NCBI GenBank assembly: GCA_011009095.1
Contig: VTPC01000610.1
Span: 19,350-83,349 of the forward strand
Source of the DNA: Ignelater luminosus
Lineage: Eukaryota; Arthropoda; Insecta; Coleoptera; Elateridae
Direction: 5' to 3'
Length of the DNA stretch: 64,000 nt
The notes below the pieces were generated by a model that searched no databases, was not told the DNA's origin, and saw only the letters and a program-made list of their open reading frames with translations. Positions within the stretch are counted from its first letter, which is position 1. Every line of letters starts with the position of its first letter. A program made the translations under genes and the position numbers. This document shows positions 1 to 11,613 of this stretch, in pieces.

Positions 1-60
1 GACGTCGGGACGAAATCTGGATGACAAACGGACGTTCAGTGGACGTCCGGTGCTATATAG
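1..60. repeat. Possible edge of a GGACGT-rich repeat
   Basis: The first 55 bases carry GGACGT or GACGTC motifs several times, including an imperfect palindrome (CGGACGTTC, spacer AGT, GGACGTCCG). This is denser and more GC-rich than the DNA that follows. It may be the cut end of a short tandem repeat that continues to the left. There is too little to define a unit. Confidence 0.25.
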
Positions 61-661
61 GTAGCTTGGTCTTTATATCTTTCACTAGATTTTCATATTT
101 CAGAATGTTTAAAAGAAACGGTGCATGATCTATAAACACAGTTAAAGAGCTTATTATTGGAATACAGAATGCTTGTTATAAACTAAAAAAAAATCAATAG
201 CAAATAGCTTGCATTAGAGATAGCGCATCGAGGCAATGTCAGAAGTGTACCAATGTGGATGGTTTCCATTTTGAACAAGTTTTGTAAATGCTTAACTGTT
301 ATAAATCTTTATTTCTATATGCATAAACAAGAGACGATTAATTAATAAATCTGCTAAGCTGGACACAATGTCATGCATACTATTGACTTGCTTAAAGCAG
401 TGCATGTAGTACTTGAGTTTCATTAATGATGTAAAATTTTGATTTATACAGTAAAACTAAATTATTGTTGTAATTAGACTATTACTTGTTGCGTCACTTC
501 TTAATTGGTATGACTGATAAACGCATAGTTATATCTAGTTAAACTAGACCTCAATAGTATTGTCTAAGCTAAATTTCAATGCCGATTAGACACAGTTGTA
601 AAAATTTTATTTCTACCCTTTTATGAACAGTAAAAATATCAAGAAAACGAGAATTACTGTT
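61..661. other. AT-rich sequence, nothing recognised
   Basis: No coding region, RNA gene or inverted repeat that I can support. Ordinary AT-rich spacer upstream of the 5S-like sequence. Confidence 0.5.
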
Positions 662-780
662 GGAAACGGCCATACCACGTTGAAAGCACCGATTCTCGTC
701 CGATCACCGAAGTTAAGCAACGTCGGGCGCGGTCAGTACTTGGATGGGGTGACCGCTTGGGAACACCGCGTGCCGCTGCC
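662..780 (+). rRNA. 5S rRNA gene copy or 5S-derived sequence
   Basis: About 119 bases follow the metazoan 5S rRNA closely: CGGCCATACCACGTTGA near the start, then the internal promoter segments GTTAAGCAACGTCGGGCGC and GGTCAGTACTTGGATGG, and CGCTTGGGAACACCGCG near the end. 5S rRNA is a large-subunit ribosomal RNA transcribed by RNA polymerase III from promoter elements inside the gene. Two oddities point to a variant or decaying copy: there is one extra G in the TGGATGGGGTGACC loop, and the terminal helix (GGAAACGGC against GCCGCTGCC) has two mismatches out of nine. It is a single copy here, not part of a tandem array. It could instead be the head of a 5S-derived SINE. Identity as 5S sequence is secure; function is not. 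Confidence 0.85.
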
Positions 781-783
781 TCA

Positions 784-788
784 TTTTT
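784..788 (+). terminator. T5 run, candidate RNA polymerase III terminator
   Basis: A run of five T residues begins four bases after the end of the 5S-like sequence, the usual position and form of a polymerase III stop. It is consistent with a transcribable 5S unit but does not prove transcription. Confidence 0.55.
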
Positions 789-831
789 CTTCTACTTATT
801 TACCAATTACCAATAAAATTATATTTAAATA

Positions 832-2283
832 CAGTGTGCCTAATTTACGGGTCCTCCCCTGAATGTCTGGGAATTAGGCAACACGTCTTACAATTTAAAG
901 CCGATCTTTTGTTAACTGAACTATAGTTTACTGTGAATTTAAAAATTGGCTAAGTTAACTGTTTAATATTTAAATTACAATCTTGCGCGTTAAATTTACA
1001 AATAGTAATAGTTATGGCTTACTTTAATTCTGAAAAGACTGACATGATTGTTATGACATATGTCAATCAACGGTTAAACTAGGAGAGTGCCGAAAAAATG
1101 CCAATGGTGCTCTTTTAGGCTTTAGAATAGCCAGTACCGAAATAGACCACTCCCGACCCAAAAAACATTCAGAAATTTAGAAAAGAATTTAAAAGAAGAT
1201 AAACACTTTAATAAAACTGGAATTAAAAGTCCTATGGTTACAAATGAAAACAACGAAGCTGGAGTAATTCAAATGGTAGAAGAAAATCCACACATTAGTT
1301 AGAGAGAAATCTCAGAAATCTTGAAATTCGTAAAGGCTCCGTGTTTAATATTTTAAAAACTATAACAGTTTCATTATTTATTTTTGTCAATGTTATCGTT
1401 GAGGAGTAGTGTTTTATTGTAATTTATTATTAACAGGTTTCATCCTTATCAAGTTTCTTTGGTGCAACATCTAACAGAAAATGACTACAATCGTCGCCTA
1501 CAGTTCTGCCGCTTTTTAAGAAATAAGTTAAACAACCCCAACTTTCTAGTACAAGTATTATTTTCTGATGAGGCAGCTTTTTCAAATAACGGCCGCGGAG
1601 CTCACGGATGATATCCCTCTTGCGTTGCGTAGAGATTTGTGGTTTCAAAATGAAGATGTCCAACTTATCATTATAGAAATGTTAGAATCTTTCTAAATCA
1701 ATTATTTGGAAATCCTTGCAGCCTGGATAAGATTTTTTTCTTTGGGGTAAGGTCAAGGGGGAGGTTTATTAACAGCCAATAAAAAATAAAGATCAGCTAA
1801 GAGCAAGAATAGTGGAGTTATGTCTCTCTGTTACTTATGATACCCTTGATCGTGTTAGAAGTTAACAACAGCGACTTAGGTTATATGAGCAAATTAATGG
1901 AAGACAGTTTGAACATTTACTACATTAATCTACTCTGTTTTTTGGTTACATTTCCTGTTTAACTTTTGTATACAAACCTGTTCATTTTGTTTACATTCTT
2001 TTTATTAAATACGTTTTATTGTTTATTATCAAATTCTTAAGACTTATAATAATCTATAATTATTCTTATTGTTGTGTTTTCTAAAAAAGCAAATTTTATT
2101 TCTATCCAGCATAAATTAAGAAGTTTTGGCATTGATATGCATTAGTATATAAAACAAACTATAATATACAAATATGATCCATTTTGTTCAAAAAATCTGC
2201 AATTACACAAAGATATCTCTGAATTGTAAGACGTGTTGCCTATTCCGAAACATTCAGGGAGAACCCGTGAAATGGGCATACTG
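832..2283 (+). mobile_element. Decayed Tc1/mariner-type element with ~65-bp inverted repeats
   Basis: The first ~65 bases, starting CAGTGTGCC and reaching ACACGTCTTACAATT, reappear in reverse complement at about 2220-2283, ending GGCATACTG. TA lies directly outside both ends (830-831 and 2284-2285), as expected for Tc1/mariner target duplications. The two arms differ by several substitutions and a small indel, so the insertion is old. The interior carries transposase remains on the plus strand. The left end is only 52 bases past the 5S-like sequence. Confidence 0.85.
1155..1928 (+). pseudogene. Transposase pseudogene, Tc1/mariner superfamily
   Basis: Recognisable transposase blocks appear in order on the plus strand but in different frames and with stops. 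They are a VEENPHIS block of the DNA-binding half (about 1270-1300), a HPYQVSLVQHLTENDYNRRL block (about 1440-1500), the first catalytic Asp in LFSDEAAF (about 1560-1580), and a C-terminal tail ending RLYEQINGRQFEHLLH before TAA at 1926-1928. About 70 bases of unrelated AT-rich sequence separate the first two blocks. The second and third catalytic Asp regions are eroded. It resembles the better preserved transposase at 61248-61871. It cannot encode an active enzyme. Confidence 0.75.
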
Positions 2284-2650
2284 TATTTTTAATAATAATA
2301 GTAATAATGATAAAGTTCCCTAAAGTAGGTACTATTATTACAAAGTGTAGAATTTGAAATTACTAAATAGTTCGTAATTTGGAATGAAATGATTATTTTC
2401 ATAATAATCTGTTGAAGTATTATCAAAAGTGTTAATAATATCTGCAGAATTAATAAGAAATTTATTTATTTCATTTACATCTGAAAGAGTTTAAAATTTG
2501 TAATTTTGAATTTGGTCTAATATGAAATTTATTGAGTTTTCCAAGGTTGTTTAGAGTTTTTAGTTGATGTGTTTTTATTTTCGTATTGCATTCGTTTTAA
2601 GATTTCGCAAATTTGCATTAGTTTTGTTTCCCTAAATCTATTACGAGCTA
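2284..2650. other. AT-rich spacer, nothing recognised
   Basis: Short AT-rich stretch between the decayed element and the SINE-like repeat, with no coding or structural signal that I can support. Confidence 0.5.
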
Positions 2651-2937
2651 AATTCCTTCGCCAAGGAGGATGAAGTTTATTTACCCACTCAGACTATCAA
2701 CTCAATGGTTGCAGGTTCGATTCCCGACCGAGATCCTGAGATTTAAAAAAGGATGCCATGCTCTGGGAAGGATGTAAAGCAGTGGATCCCGTGTGACTAC
2801 GATGAGTTGCACGTTAAAAATACCTGTCGGGGTTTGAAAACCTCGGATTCCGCTAAATTCTAGTTGGAGGCGAAATGACCATAGTAGCTGAAGCCATGAG
2901 GTCCAAGGGAAGCCTCAGCCACATAATAATAATAACA
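2651..2937 (+). repeat. tRNA-type SINE
   Basis: A compact unit of about 285 bp, clearly more GC-rich than its surroundings. It contains a good polymerase III B box (GGTTCGATTCC at about 2712-2722), preceded by ACTCAATGG, which could be a compressed A box. The body has no reading frame and it ends in an ATA-rich tail (ATAATAATAATAACA). Head with B box, non-coding body and simple-repeat tail together are typical of a tRNA-derived SINE, which moves with enzymes borrowed from a LINE. I did not find clear target duplications. The A box is the weak point. Confidence 0.6.
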
Positions 2938-3940
2938 ATATTCTTATTTAAAATTCAAGTTTCATTTAAATTTTAAATTTCGAGAATCATGTCCCATTTC
3001 ACCCTATACCTGTCAGTTTAAATGCACAGTAATTAAAGTATTATTTAAAATCTTATAATAAGTGTAATGTTTTGAATCTGAATTTGGTTTCTTGATTGAT
3101 AGTTTTTTTTGAAATCTTTGCAATTAATATACTTATGCATATTCCTTTTTAAATTTCCATTTACCATGTTTATTCATGATGAAGGTCTCTTGTTGCAAGA
3201 TCTGTGCCTGTCATATGGCGTTCCCGATTCCTGTAAATATAAACAAGAAAAAAAAAGAAAATGTTTACAGCCAAACCAGCTTTAACAAAGTAACCTTTTA
3301 TATGATAAAATTAATGAGTGGTGATTTCTTTAATGCCATTCTCATATAGTTTGATAAAACACAAAGAGGATCGACGAGCTAACATCATGGACGTTTTATC
3401 CTAAGGATGTAAAAAATGCGTTGTACTTGGGTATAAGCTTTTAAAGGACGTTTGAGATTTGAAGACATTGTCCAATTCTCTTTTTTTGATTTCAGTTTTG
3501 TAATAGGAACATACGCATGCCAATATCCCGAGGCACTTAAAAGAATGTCCAGTTTTAATGTGCGTTTGAATATGACCTTCGTATACATAGAAACTTAAAT
3601 CTTCATCCCTGGGAAATAGTTGCAACTTTCAAGTTTAGTAATGGTCTTAATCGTCATAGATAAGAACATTATTAAGCGTATGTTTTCATGACCGAGAAGC
3701 AACGAATATATGAAAGAATACTTAGATTTTTGATTACGAAAAAGTGGTTATTCTGGTAAAGCATGGGATTCAACTCTTAAAAAGTCAGAATCCATGAATA
3801 AAAATAAGAGTAGCTTAGTTGTTAATGCGATTTAGATGTTGAAAAACACGCACTAGTTTCTGATCTGTATAAGGCAAGGCCCAAAACTAACGCGTCCTGA
3901 GGCATACTAGATTCTTGCATCCTTCCATTCCGCATGAAGC
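2938..3940. other. AT-rich sequence, no gene recognised
   Basis: Only short overlapping open frames without recognisable motifs occur here (for example on the minus strand around 3385-3625). I see no splice-linked coding pattern. Confidence 0.4.
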
Positions 3941-4330
3941 AAACGTGAAAGAGCGAAACCTGACCCGTTTTCGTTTGTAGCTTTCTAAAGAAGGTTAATG
4001 GAAAGCGAAGCCTAACTTGGGCTATTGCAGGTGGCCTGTTGGAGGGCGCAAACACAACTTACGTTCAAATTTATTTTTCTTAAAAAGGTTAATGGAGAGC
4101 AAAGCTTGACCTTGGTCACTGGAGGTGGCCTACTGAGATGCGCAACCCGGATGTTGGTATTTAGTTCTCTTAAAATGTTTAATGTAGGGTACCTGTTGTG
4201 AAACAAAAGTGGCCGTTTCTACTCCAAGAGGGTTAAAAGAAAAAGACCACTTTAGTGACTGGAGTCGGTGCATCAGCGTAGGTAGGACTTAGAAATGATG
4301 CAACGAAGTCGAGCAGAACTGCAACAGCTG
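3941..4330 (+). repeat. Degenerate ~90-bp tandem repeat, dispersed family
   Basis: The block AAGGTTAATGGAAAGCGAAG at 3991 returns at 4085 as AAGGTTAATGGAGAGCAAAG, 94 bases later, and in weaker form near 4173. Each is followed by a ..TTGACC/TAACTT.. segment and GGTGGCC. The flank CTACTCCAAGAGGGTTAAAA at about 4219 is present in reverse complement near 21975. The 21905-22080 region carries the same core (TTAATGAAGGGCAAAGCTCG) on the minus strand. It is therefore an unclassified dispersed family, here in about 2.5 diverged units. Confidence 0.55.
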
Positions 4331-5470
4331 TAGCTTCAATAGCAAAGACGATCTTTCTTCCTTTGACCAACTTTGGACTGTTTATTGTTCCTTATTCCAC
4401 GTTAAGCTTTCTCAGTCAATTGTATTTGATTGCTAATTTCACTTGTTCAAGTTTGTATTTTGCTTTTCTAGGTCAGATAATGATTGAACTTTGTAGTACT
4501 ATTACGGCTAAGTCATTCAAAATAAATGTCAACATCAATAACACAACTTGAAAGTACTGCTCATGATATTAGTGATCTTTAAAAGAATAGGCCAATCTCA
4601 ATTTTTTGATTGATTTCAGAAGAAAAGTTAAACTATATCTAACAGTTGCACCCTTTATTTTAGGTTAATAATGATGATAGTGATAACAATAAAAATTTTG
4701 CAAATAGTTATACAAGATCACCAAGAGTGGTAGCAAAGCGATAAAAACCTAAACAATAATAGGTACCGTAATTTCAGTTCTTACTGAGATTAATACACCT
4801 CAAAGATGACAAAATAATTGATTTTCTAAATCTTTCAAGCCTCCTTGTTAACCTTGTATTTAAGCACAAGCAATATAGGAATTGTAAAAAAGAAACCGGA
4901 AGGTCTTTAAAAAGCAGAACATTTGAGTGGTTTCGGGCGTAAACGGACTGTGTCCCCCATTAACAATTTTATAAGAGCTGAATACGAACACGCATTGGGT
5001 TGCATTACTCAACGGACTCAAGGTCAGGCTTAGTCCTTAATACAAAAGCAAATCGGGCTGCGTTCTCATCCACTGGCTTAATGTCTGAGCCCGGTTTTGG
5101 TTCTGCAATTTCTTCTTTGCGAAAGAAAACGGCGGATACGAAGTTTTTGATTTTTGGAAATCTGAAATAACTTCTACTGATATATAGCTATACTCTTCCC
5201 AAACCAGTTACTTCTATTTTGAGGCCTAAAAAATTATCGTAGTTATCAAGCTAGTTACCCTCATAACTTATGAGAAGATTGGAGCTTATAAGAATCTGAC
5301 AATATATGATATATTTGTTCTATAGGAAACGAGAAAACGGTATCTTGGCTGTATTTTTTATTAAAGTCTTTATTTCTCATTCTTGTTTCCTGCAATAATT
5401 GGTTTTGGTTAATAAGAAGGCATCATGAGAATATTAAGACTAGTGGAAATAAAAACTACTTTTAAAATCA
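4331..5470. other. Spacer downstream of the synthase gene
   Basis: No gene recognised. Around 5000-5105 two similar ~45-base units follow one another (GGGTTGCATTACTCAACGG... and GGGCTGCGTTCTCATCCACTGG...), roughly two-thirds identical by eye. This may be a faint tandem duplication. The remainder is AT-rich. Confidence 0.4.
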
Positions 5471-5477
5471 CAGAATT

Positions 5478-5487
5478 TTTATTTATT
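5478..5487 (-). promoter_or_regulatory. Candidate polyadenylation signals of the synthase gene
   Basis: On the minus strand two overlapping AATAAA hexamers (AATAAATAAAA) lie about 70-80 bases past the stop codon of the chondroitin synthase reading frame. Position and sequence fit a cleavage and polyadenylation signal and would give a very short 3' UTR. Other AATAAA copies lie further downstream, so the real site is not fixed by sequence alone. Confidence 0.5.
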
Positions 5488-5557
5488 AAAAATACATTTG
5501 TCAAAAATTTCAAAAATTAGCATCACAGGCAATTTTGTCGATGATTTTTCAAAAGTG

Positions 5558-6510
5558 TTACCTAAATAAGTATTTATATTTCTTGTAGAGATTTTGCAGG
5601 TCATACAAGGATCCAAGAATGTTGGCTTTAGTGCCAATACACATGTCTTTTTGAGCTTGCACTAAATTAGTATCACATTCTACAGGATGATAAACATGTA
5701 CCAAACCTGGGTCAACACTTCGTATAATTTTCATCGACGACTTAATTACGTTATCGTAAAATGCTACGTCTTCTAAGCCCCATCCTGCAATGGAAGTATT
5801 AAAACCACCCAAGTCTTCAAAATCATTTTTGTACATGCTGGCAATCCCAAATCCAAATTGTCTCCAAAAACCATTTCTATTATCTAAATTTAACTCATTA
5901 TTTAGTGATGTATACTCAAACGATTTATTTAAAAATCTCGAGTTATACAAACTATAAACAATAGGAAAGTAAATTTGTTTGTGTTGTATAGTATTATGGC
6001 GAATTCTAAGTAAACTCTTGTGATTAAATACTATATCTACATCTATGAAAAATAACAGATCATTATTTCGATAAATATCTGCACCATGTTGTAGTGCTTT
6101 TCCTCGAGAGAAAGTTTCATCGATTATCTTATAAGTAATCTCACTCTGTGGGTATTTTTTTTGAATCAGTTTTACTAAATCTAAGCTTCTACTAAAGTCT
6201 TCTAAAATATCTTCGTTTCTATATAGCACAACTAGCAGTCTTGTAAGTTCTTGTTCTATAATACAAATATTTTCGTAAGTTTTCATAAATCTTTTGAAAG
6301 TTTCATATCGACCACTTAAAGGTAGGATAAAATTTATATATTTATTATTCATATTTGTCTTTGAATTAAAAACTACTGGCAGTGGCAAGTTCTCTCCAAT
6401 TCTTGCAATTACATCATTTATGAAGGTTTTCTGTTGAAGAGAACCATCTGAAATCTTCGGTTTAGAGAAGCTTTCTTCTTCATTTAATATTACTTCTCTT
6501 ATTTTCGTAT
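5558..6510 (-). CDS. CHSY1: Chondroitin sulfate synthase, terminal exon (GalNAc-transferase domain)
   Basis: This is the last coding exon. It starts after an ATTGCAG acceptor and ends at TAA (5558-5560). It holds the C-terminal glycosyltransferase domain of CHSY-type enzymes, which in the Golgi lumen alternately add glucuronic acid and N-acetylgalactosamine to growing chondroitin chains. Visible motifs are INFILPLSGRYETFKRFM at the domain start, the metal-binding DxD in LLFFIDVDIVF (codons 6035-6043), GFWRQFGFGIASMYK, the catalytic-loop motif GWGLEDV (5768-5785) and VHVYHP near the end. In family terms this is the GT7-like beta-1,4-GalNAc-transferase half of the bifunctional protein. The acceptor phase completes the split codon left by the 11346-11547 exon. 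No stops or frameshifts interrupt it, so the gene looks functional. CHSY1 fits better than the CHPF or CSGALNACT relatives because of the upstream exons, but an insect paralogue cannot be excluded. Confidence 0.92.
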
Positions 6511-9500
6511 CTGCAATTAGAAAAAAGCACAATTAAAATTAGACATTTAATAATAAAATATTTATATAAAAAATCGAAATGCATAATATTTGGATATCGA
6601 AAATGATATGGTCAATGCAAACTTTATTATCTTCTTTTATCTGTAGTTTCATTCTTAAAATTTGGAACTAACAAACAAAAACCTCTAAGACTTTTTTTGG
6701 AAACTGCTGCATAATAGTCTGGTATAATTAGATGTTACCCTCCATATGAAATTTAAAATCTCTATATGGTATATTCTGTGAATCAGAGTTAACTGCTGCT
6801 TTCAAGCTCTAGGACTGTGCATATCACAATTTCATATTGCTACTTAATATTTTGATACTAAGTAGTTACCCTATACCTGAGTTTCTTGTGTGGGTTTGAG
6901 TTTAAGTAATGAATACCTTGTTAACATCGTTCTGGTTCCCTGTATGTCTGCAATAACCATTTCCAGAAGTCCGATAGTATTGAGATACTAATTTAGATTG
7001 CTATGATTTGTTGGAAGGCTAATGACGCTCCCTGTGTTTCTTTTGATCATTTTGAGCGTGAATCTTGTCTAGAATTTTTAGCTAATCTTTGAAAAATGCT
7101 TGTATCGCATCTTAAATTTCATTATCGTGGTTAAAATTCACATTCTAGTAAGAAAGACTTAAAGAACCAACATGGCAGTATTAGCTCCTCGAGGTTAACA
7201 ATAAGCCAAACTGTGGATCAGATGAAGGGAGATTTCTCAGTAGAGTCGCTGAATGATTGTTTCCTGCATTAGTCCAACCGAGTGAAGTAGACCATTGTCT
7301 TCCTGCAGGATGACTCCTTTACTCAACAACATCTTTCATGTATAACAGGATTTAACTGATTCTTGAGTAGTTTTCCGCCAGTTTTTTTCCCACCATAACG
7401 CTTTTGTCCGAATCATTCTCGTACTTTCAAGGATCAAAATAAAAAAATGTGAATATCAATAGATAAGTCTGTCTTTCCAATTTCGTGAAACCAGAAGAAA
7501 CCAAAGAATTAAGAACCTAGATATGCATAATTTAGAAAGCAAACGGTCTTGGGTAAGAAATCAAAAAAATATGTCAGAAACAATGTTTTGTATAGAAATG
7601 AAACATCATTTCTGGCAAAGAAAGCTAAATAAATCTAAGAATTTCCAAAACAAAATAAAAAGGAAAGAACATAATGAAGAATATCAAGTATAACTAAAAA
7701 GATGAAAAGCATTATGAAATGAATGTAATGGGCGCATTTAAAACGTTCCGTAATAGAGTCATCCTTCAAACGGAAAATATGTCTTATAAATAGACATAAT
7801 ATACTTTGACAGTTGACTAACGTCAACGGCACTTTACGGTTCGTAACATAATAACAGACATATGTTTTTCGTTTCAAGGATGATTCTATTACGGGACTTT
7901 TTGGACACTCGTTATAAAGAAGAAGTGAAGCTGAATTCGAAATGAACCTTGAACTTGGAATAGACCTGAAGTGAGCTTTTAATTACATGAGAAAATGACT
8001 TTCCATGTCGAAACATGTTGTCAATTGCAAATACTACAAATCAGTCAAACCTACATACATAATATCTGATCAAAAGCCTAAACCATACTTTTTCGCATTG
8101 TATGTTATGGAAGAATTACATTTTAATTTTGCGATAATATTAAACGCACCAGAAATTGTAAGTACTAGAAAAGACTAAGGGCATGTTTTCGGAACATTGT
8201 TAAAAAATAATTTAAATTTAGCCTCAAAAATTGTCTGAAAGCTACTTGATAGAAGAACATCAGAACAATACTATTCTATCGGTAGGGTCTTGTGACTGTC
8301 TATTTACATGAATATTGGGCTTGAAAGTTTGTTTGCTTTTGGATATGCTTAGGAATAGCACATAATTTCAGGGACTTTGTCATAAGCGTGCGGTGCACAC
8401 TAACGGCCAAAGCTTGGGGTGACCAGCCGTCTACAAAAGCCACAGGGGTGGGCAACCAGTATACCGAATGCAAATTGTTTTCTATTATGATTACTACAGT
8501 TCTTTCAAGTACAATGGGCCACTTTGGTCCCCGTCACACTTGTTTCTCATGCAGTCACTGTTTTGTTTTATTATAAAGAAGAACGAAGTTAATATGGCCG
8601 GCCACGAGATCTCTTCCATGGAGGAGGCAAAAGTTAAAGAAAAGAAAAATAAATAAACGCCAAAATCCAGAAGAGCACATCGTTAAGGTATTTTTATGTT
8701 CAAATCGCCCTGAGTAAAGGAAATTCGTATACAGGAAGCATTTCGCATGAAAATCCACTTCGTTACCTTCATCCTGTATGCAACGGTCACACTTTTATAA
8801 AAGCTAAGCTCGTTTTAGAAATGTAAGAAAATAGCTTTTAAAATTAAAACAGGAGATCGTTAAACGCAAAAATCATTTTAAATATTATTTCCATGGTAGA
8901 ATCTTGTCTGTAAAGTACAATTTCTTTACACCATTTCAAAAACCCAGGCGTATAAATTTTAACAAGTGTCAGATTGCATGCGTAGTTGTATCACTATTAT
9001 TATTACCAGCCATTTTCTGTAAAATGATTTTTAAAAGTTAAAAGCTTCTCTATATTTAAAAATACAGCCCCTGCTTGATTTACGATCGATTGCAGGGCGA
9101 GATATTATTTCTGAATTTCTTGTCTTAACTCGCTAACCCGTTCTCCGAGCAACCAATAAGATATTGAGAATTGCCAATAACAATATTTTCTGCCCCTTTG
9201 CATTTGTGGAAAATACTTAAGTTTATAAGCTTTCAATCCCCTTATTCTGGGAGATTTTTGCAGCAATTCCGTGCTAGATCCACGTCGTTCGCATACCTTG
9301 AGCTTAATTTGTATTCCTTGTGGAAATCTTATTAGCGTGGAGTGTTTGTCTAAAATAAGATGTGTTTCGCCTAGTTATTGTTCATCCATTTTAGTGCTTA
9401 TCGTGCATCTTCGTTTATCTGGAACGGATTACGCATCGAAGTTCAACTGAGAGAATTCCACCACGAAGAAACCGTTGTTACAATACTTCCTTCTCTGTTT

Positions 9501-11345
9501 ATTAGAAAGATTTTAATAAATCTAGGAGCTGAAGGTCATTTCAAAGCCCGTGGCTAGGATAAATCATTTAGAAGAACCTCGTCACTGGGTTATTTAAATA
9601 ATTCCCGTCATTAGAAAGTACGTTCTCCAGGTTATTTTTAACCCCGATGTTTATTCATTACTTCAAACAATTGTAACTGCACCAAGAGTTGACCCATCGA
9701 CTGGATAGTGGAACAATCTAGTTCATAGTGGTTTTTAGGAAGCTGTATCGGCCTGTCAAATCGGTAAATGTGATAAAATTTATCAGTGCATGTATCGTAT
9801 TAAAATTACTTGTGTTGTGCTGCTAATAAACACAAAATTTCCAACACTTTGAGGATTAAACTGCCAAGAAGTCGAATTCTGTTGCGTTGTGCATTTTATT
9901 GTTGTTCGAAGGTTGATTGACAGCATTATTCCGCTGTAGTAGCTCTAAGTAGAGTCTCGCTATTGTTTAATATTTTAAGTTTTAAGCTGAATTGGGATTT
10001 ATAGTAATCAAGTTTAAAGCGAACGAGTTTTAGAGTTTATATGAGCGTCTAAAAGCAATTTCTAGCCGTTAACTAACGTTGTTTTAAAAGACCAATAAGT
10101 TCTTAGAAGCTCTCTTTATTCACGTAAATACAGAATTTGTTTATCTATAGTCGACTGCTCGTCAGTTGTAGATAAATAATAAGCCCGACGTGCAATATGT
10201 TGAATCTGTTCACCTTTTTTTATTATTGTGTTACGTGTTTAAGTTGTTTACATTACAATAATCAGATTTGTTCAAACATTTTTCTTATCTGTATATAAAA
10301 GCTAGTTTATAAGTTAATGAGAATTCCTTACAACATTTGTAAATATTCGTAACACCAAGTGGGCTTCGCCCACCACATCTTATTTCGTTGTGATGTTAAT
10401 ACAAATATATGCTAAACCTTATAGTGTTGTTTATATGTTTTGTTTGAAACTGTTCCAGATAGAGAACTACTATAAGCCACTAGGACTCGACATCCGTTCA
10501 GCCACCACCAGTTACCAAATCATTAAGTGTAAAGAAGGTATCGTCATACTGGGTGTACCATTAAAGCTCGCTTCCGTTAACTTAAAAAAAAAACATTATC
10601 GAATTTATTCAGTTTACCAGAACGTTCATATAGTAGGCTTGTGACAAGGCTGTACAATCTTTTAGCCTGCATTAAAGCAGTACTCGGAGTGGTATAACCA
10701 AAACTACCTTTCAATGTGCGTATTTTGATGTCCACACTTTTCATTTTCCTAAAATAATAAAGAATGTCTAAGCGATGCTCCGGAATGCCTTTGCCATCTA
10801 AAATTTATAATCCTCATTTTCTGTAAGCGGCCTTCCCGTGGTGTTACATCGCAATAGGTGTAAGTTCTATTTGTGCGCACCCAACCACTACTATGCATTA
10901 TAAATTTTAAAGCCGAGCTTTCTCAATGAACCTTACATTCCTTCTCGAGTTCATTTTTTTTCTAAAAAATGTAAACAAATCGTACGCAAACAAGGATATT
11001 TAAAGGGCATCAACCTGTTTAATAAATGAGCAAAACCTGTTCGGTACAAATTTTAGCATTACTAAACTGAAGAGATAGGTTTAAGTTTCTGCACACTTTT
11101 GTTTTTTAATTTAAGAAACCGAATAAGATTACTTATGATATCTTATAGAGATTTTAGTAATAAATTATGTAATATGCAAGATTGGTAATGCTTTAAGTAG
11201 CATGTCCTTTCTTGCATCAAGTTTTGCAAGAACTGTACTTAAATCGCTATAATAATATCAATTTAAGTACAAGAAAAACACAAAAATAATACAAGTAATG
11301 GATTATAAATTTACGTATTTTGTAACCTTGACAGGTTTTACTTAC
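6511..11345 (-). other. Intron of the chondroitin synthase gene (4.8 kb)
   Basis: Bounded by a GTAAGT donor (from 11345 downward) and an ATTGCAG acceptor (ending at 6511). It contains a mariner relic at about 7090-7390. The rest is AT-rich with short open frames (for example 8388-8758 and 10390-10644) that show no recognisable domain. The segment 8380-8660 is somewhat less AT-rich but has no motif that I can name. Confidence 0.8.
7090..7390 (-). pseudogene. Mariner transposase relic (D34D-type C-terminal half)
   Basis: Translated on the minus strand, this stretch reads GVILQEDNGLLHSVGLMQET followed by a degraded YSPDLAP-like segment. Near 7100-7130 comes NHDNEI, a stop codon, then DAIQAFF. 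These line up with the second catalytic region (HDNARPH), the third, and the C-terminal DDEVKEAVQ-like helix of classic mariner transposases. Several stops and substitutions, including loss of the HDNA consensus, show a long-dead copy. I could not find its inverted repeats. Recognition rests on short motifs in the right order, so confidence is moderate. Confidence 0.5.
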
Positions 11346-11547
11346 CTGCAAAGGTTTGCTGAATGTATGCATGACGTCTAACAGGAACGGTCATTTTATG
11401 TCCCCTGTACTTTTTATACGTTAATGACATATCTAAAATTAAATCCACACCATGAAGAGGGTCCAGTCGCCAGTATCCATATAAAATTTCTTTAAAATCA
11501 ATTATTCTTCCGCGTTGCTTTGAATAAAGATTGATTAATTCCATTAC
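11346..11547 (-). CDS. CHSY1: Chondroitin sulfate synthase, internal exon
   Basis: A 202-base exon between a TTTATAG acceptor and a strong GTAAGT donor. It reads VMELINLYSKQRGRIIDFKE, then a segment with GYWRLDPLHGVDLILD and KMTVPVRRHAYIQQTFAG. The IDFKE..YGY..P..G..YILDL and TVPVRRHAYLQQ blocks are highly conserved in CHSY1 and CHSY3 proteins and link the two glycosyltransferase domains. Its first codon is whole. It ends with one base (G) of a split Asp codon completed by AT at the start of the 5558-6510 exon, which supports the model. No in-frame stop. Confidence 0.9.
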
Positions 11548-11613
11548 CTATAAAGAATAACGATTTAATGCATCGTTATCGATTCAAAATAATTTTATAT
11601 GATAATTACCAAC

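Noticed and set aside
2704..2730. A tRNA gene suggested by GGTTCGATTCC
   Set aside because: No cloverleaf can be built: the presumed A box is only a few bases from the B box, and no acceptor stem exists. It is better read as a SINE head.
5558..6532. An independent single-exon gene starting with Met at 6532
   Set aside because: The first residues (MCFFLIA) lie in the intron. A good acceptor at 6511-6512 joins in phase with the upstream exon, so the stretch is a terminal exon.
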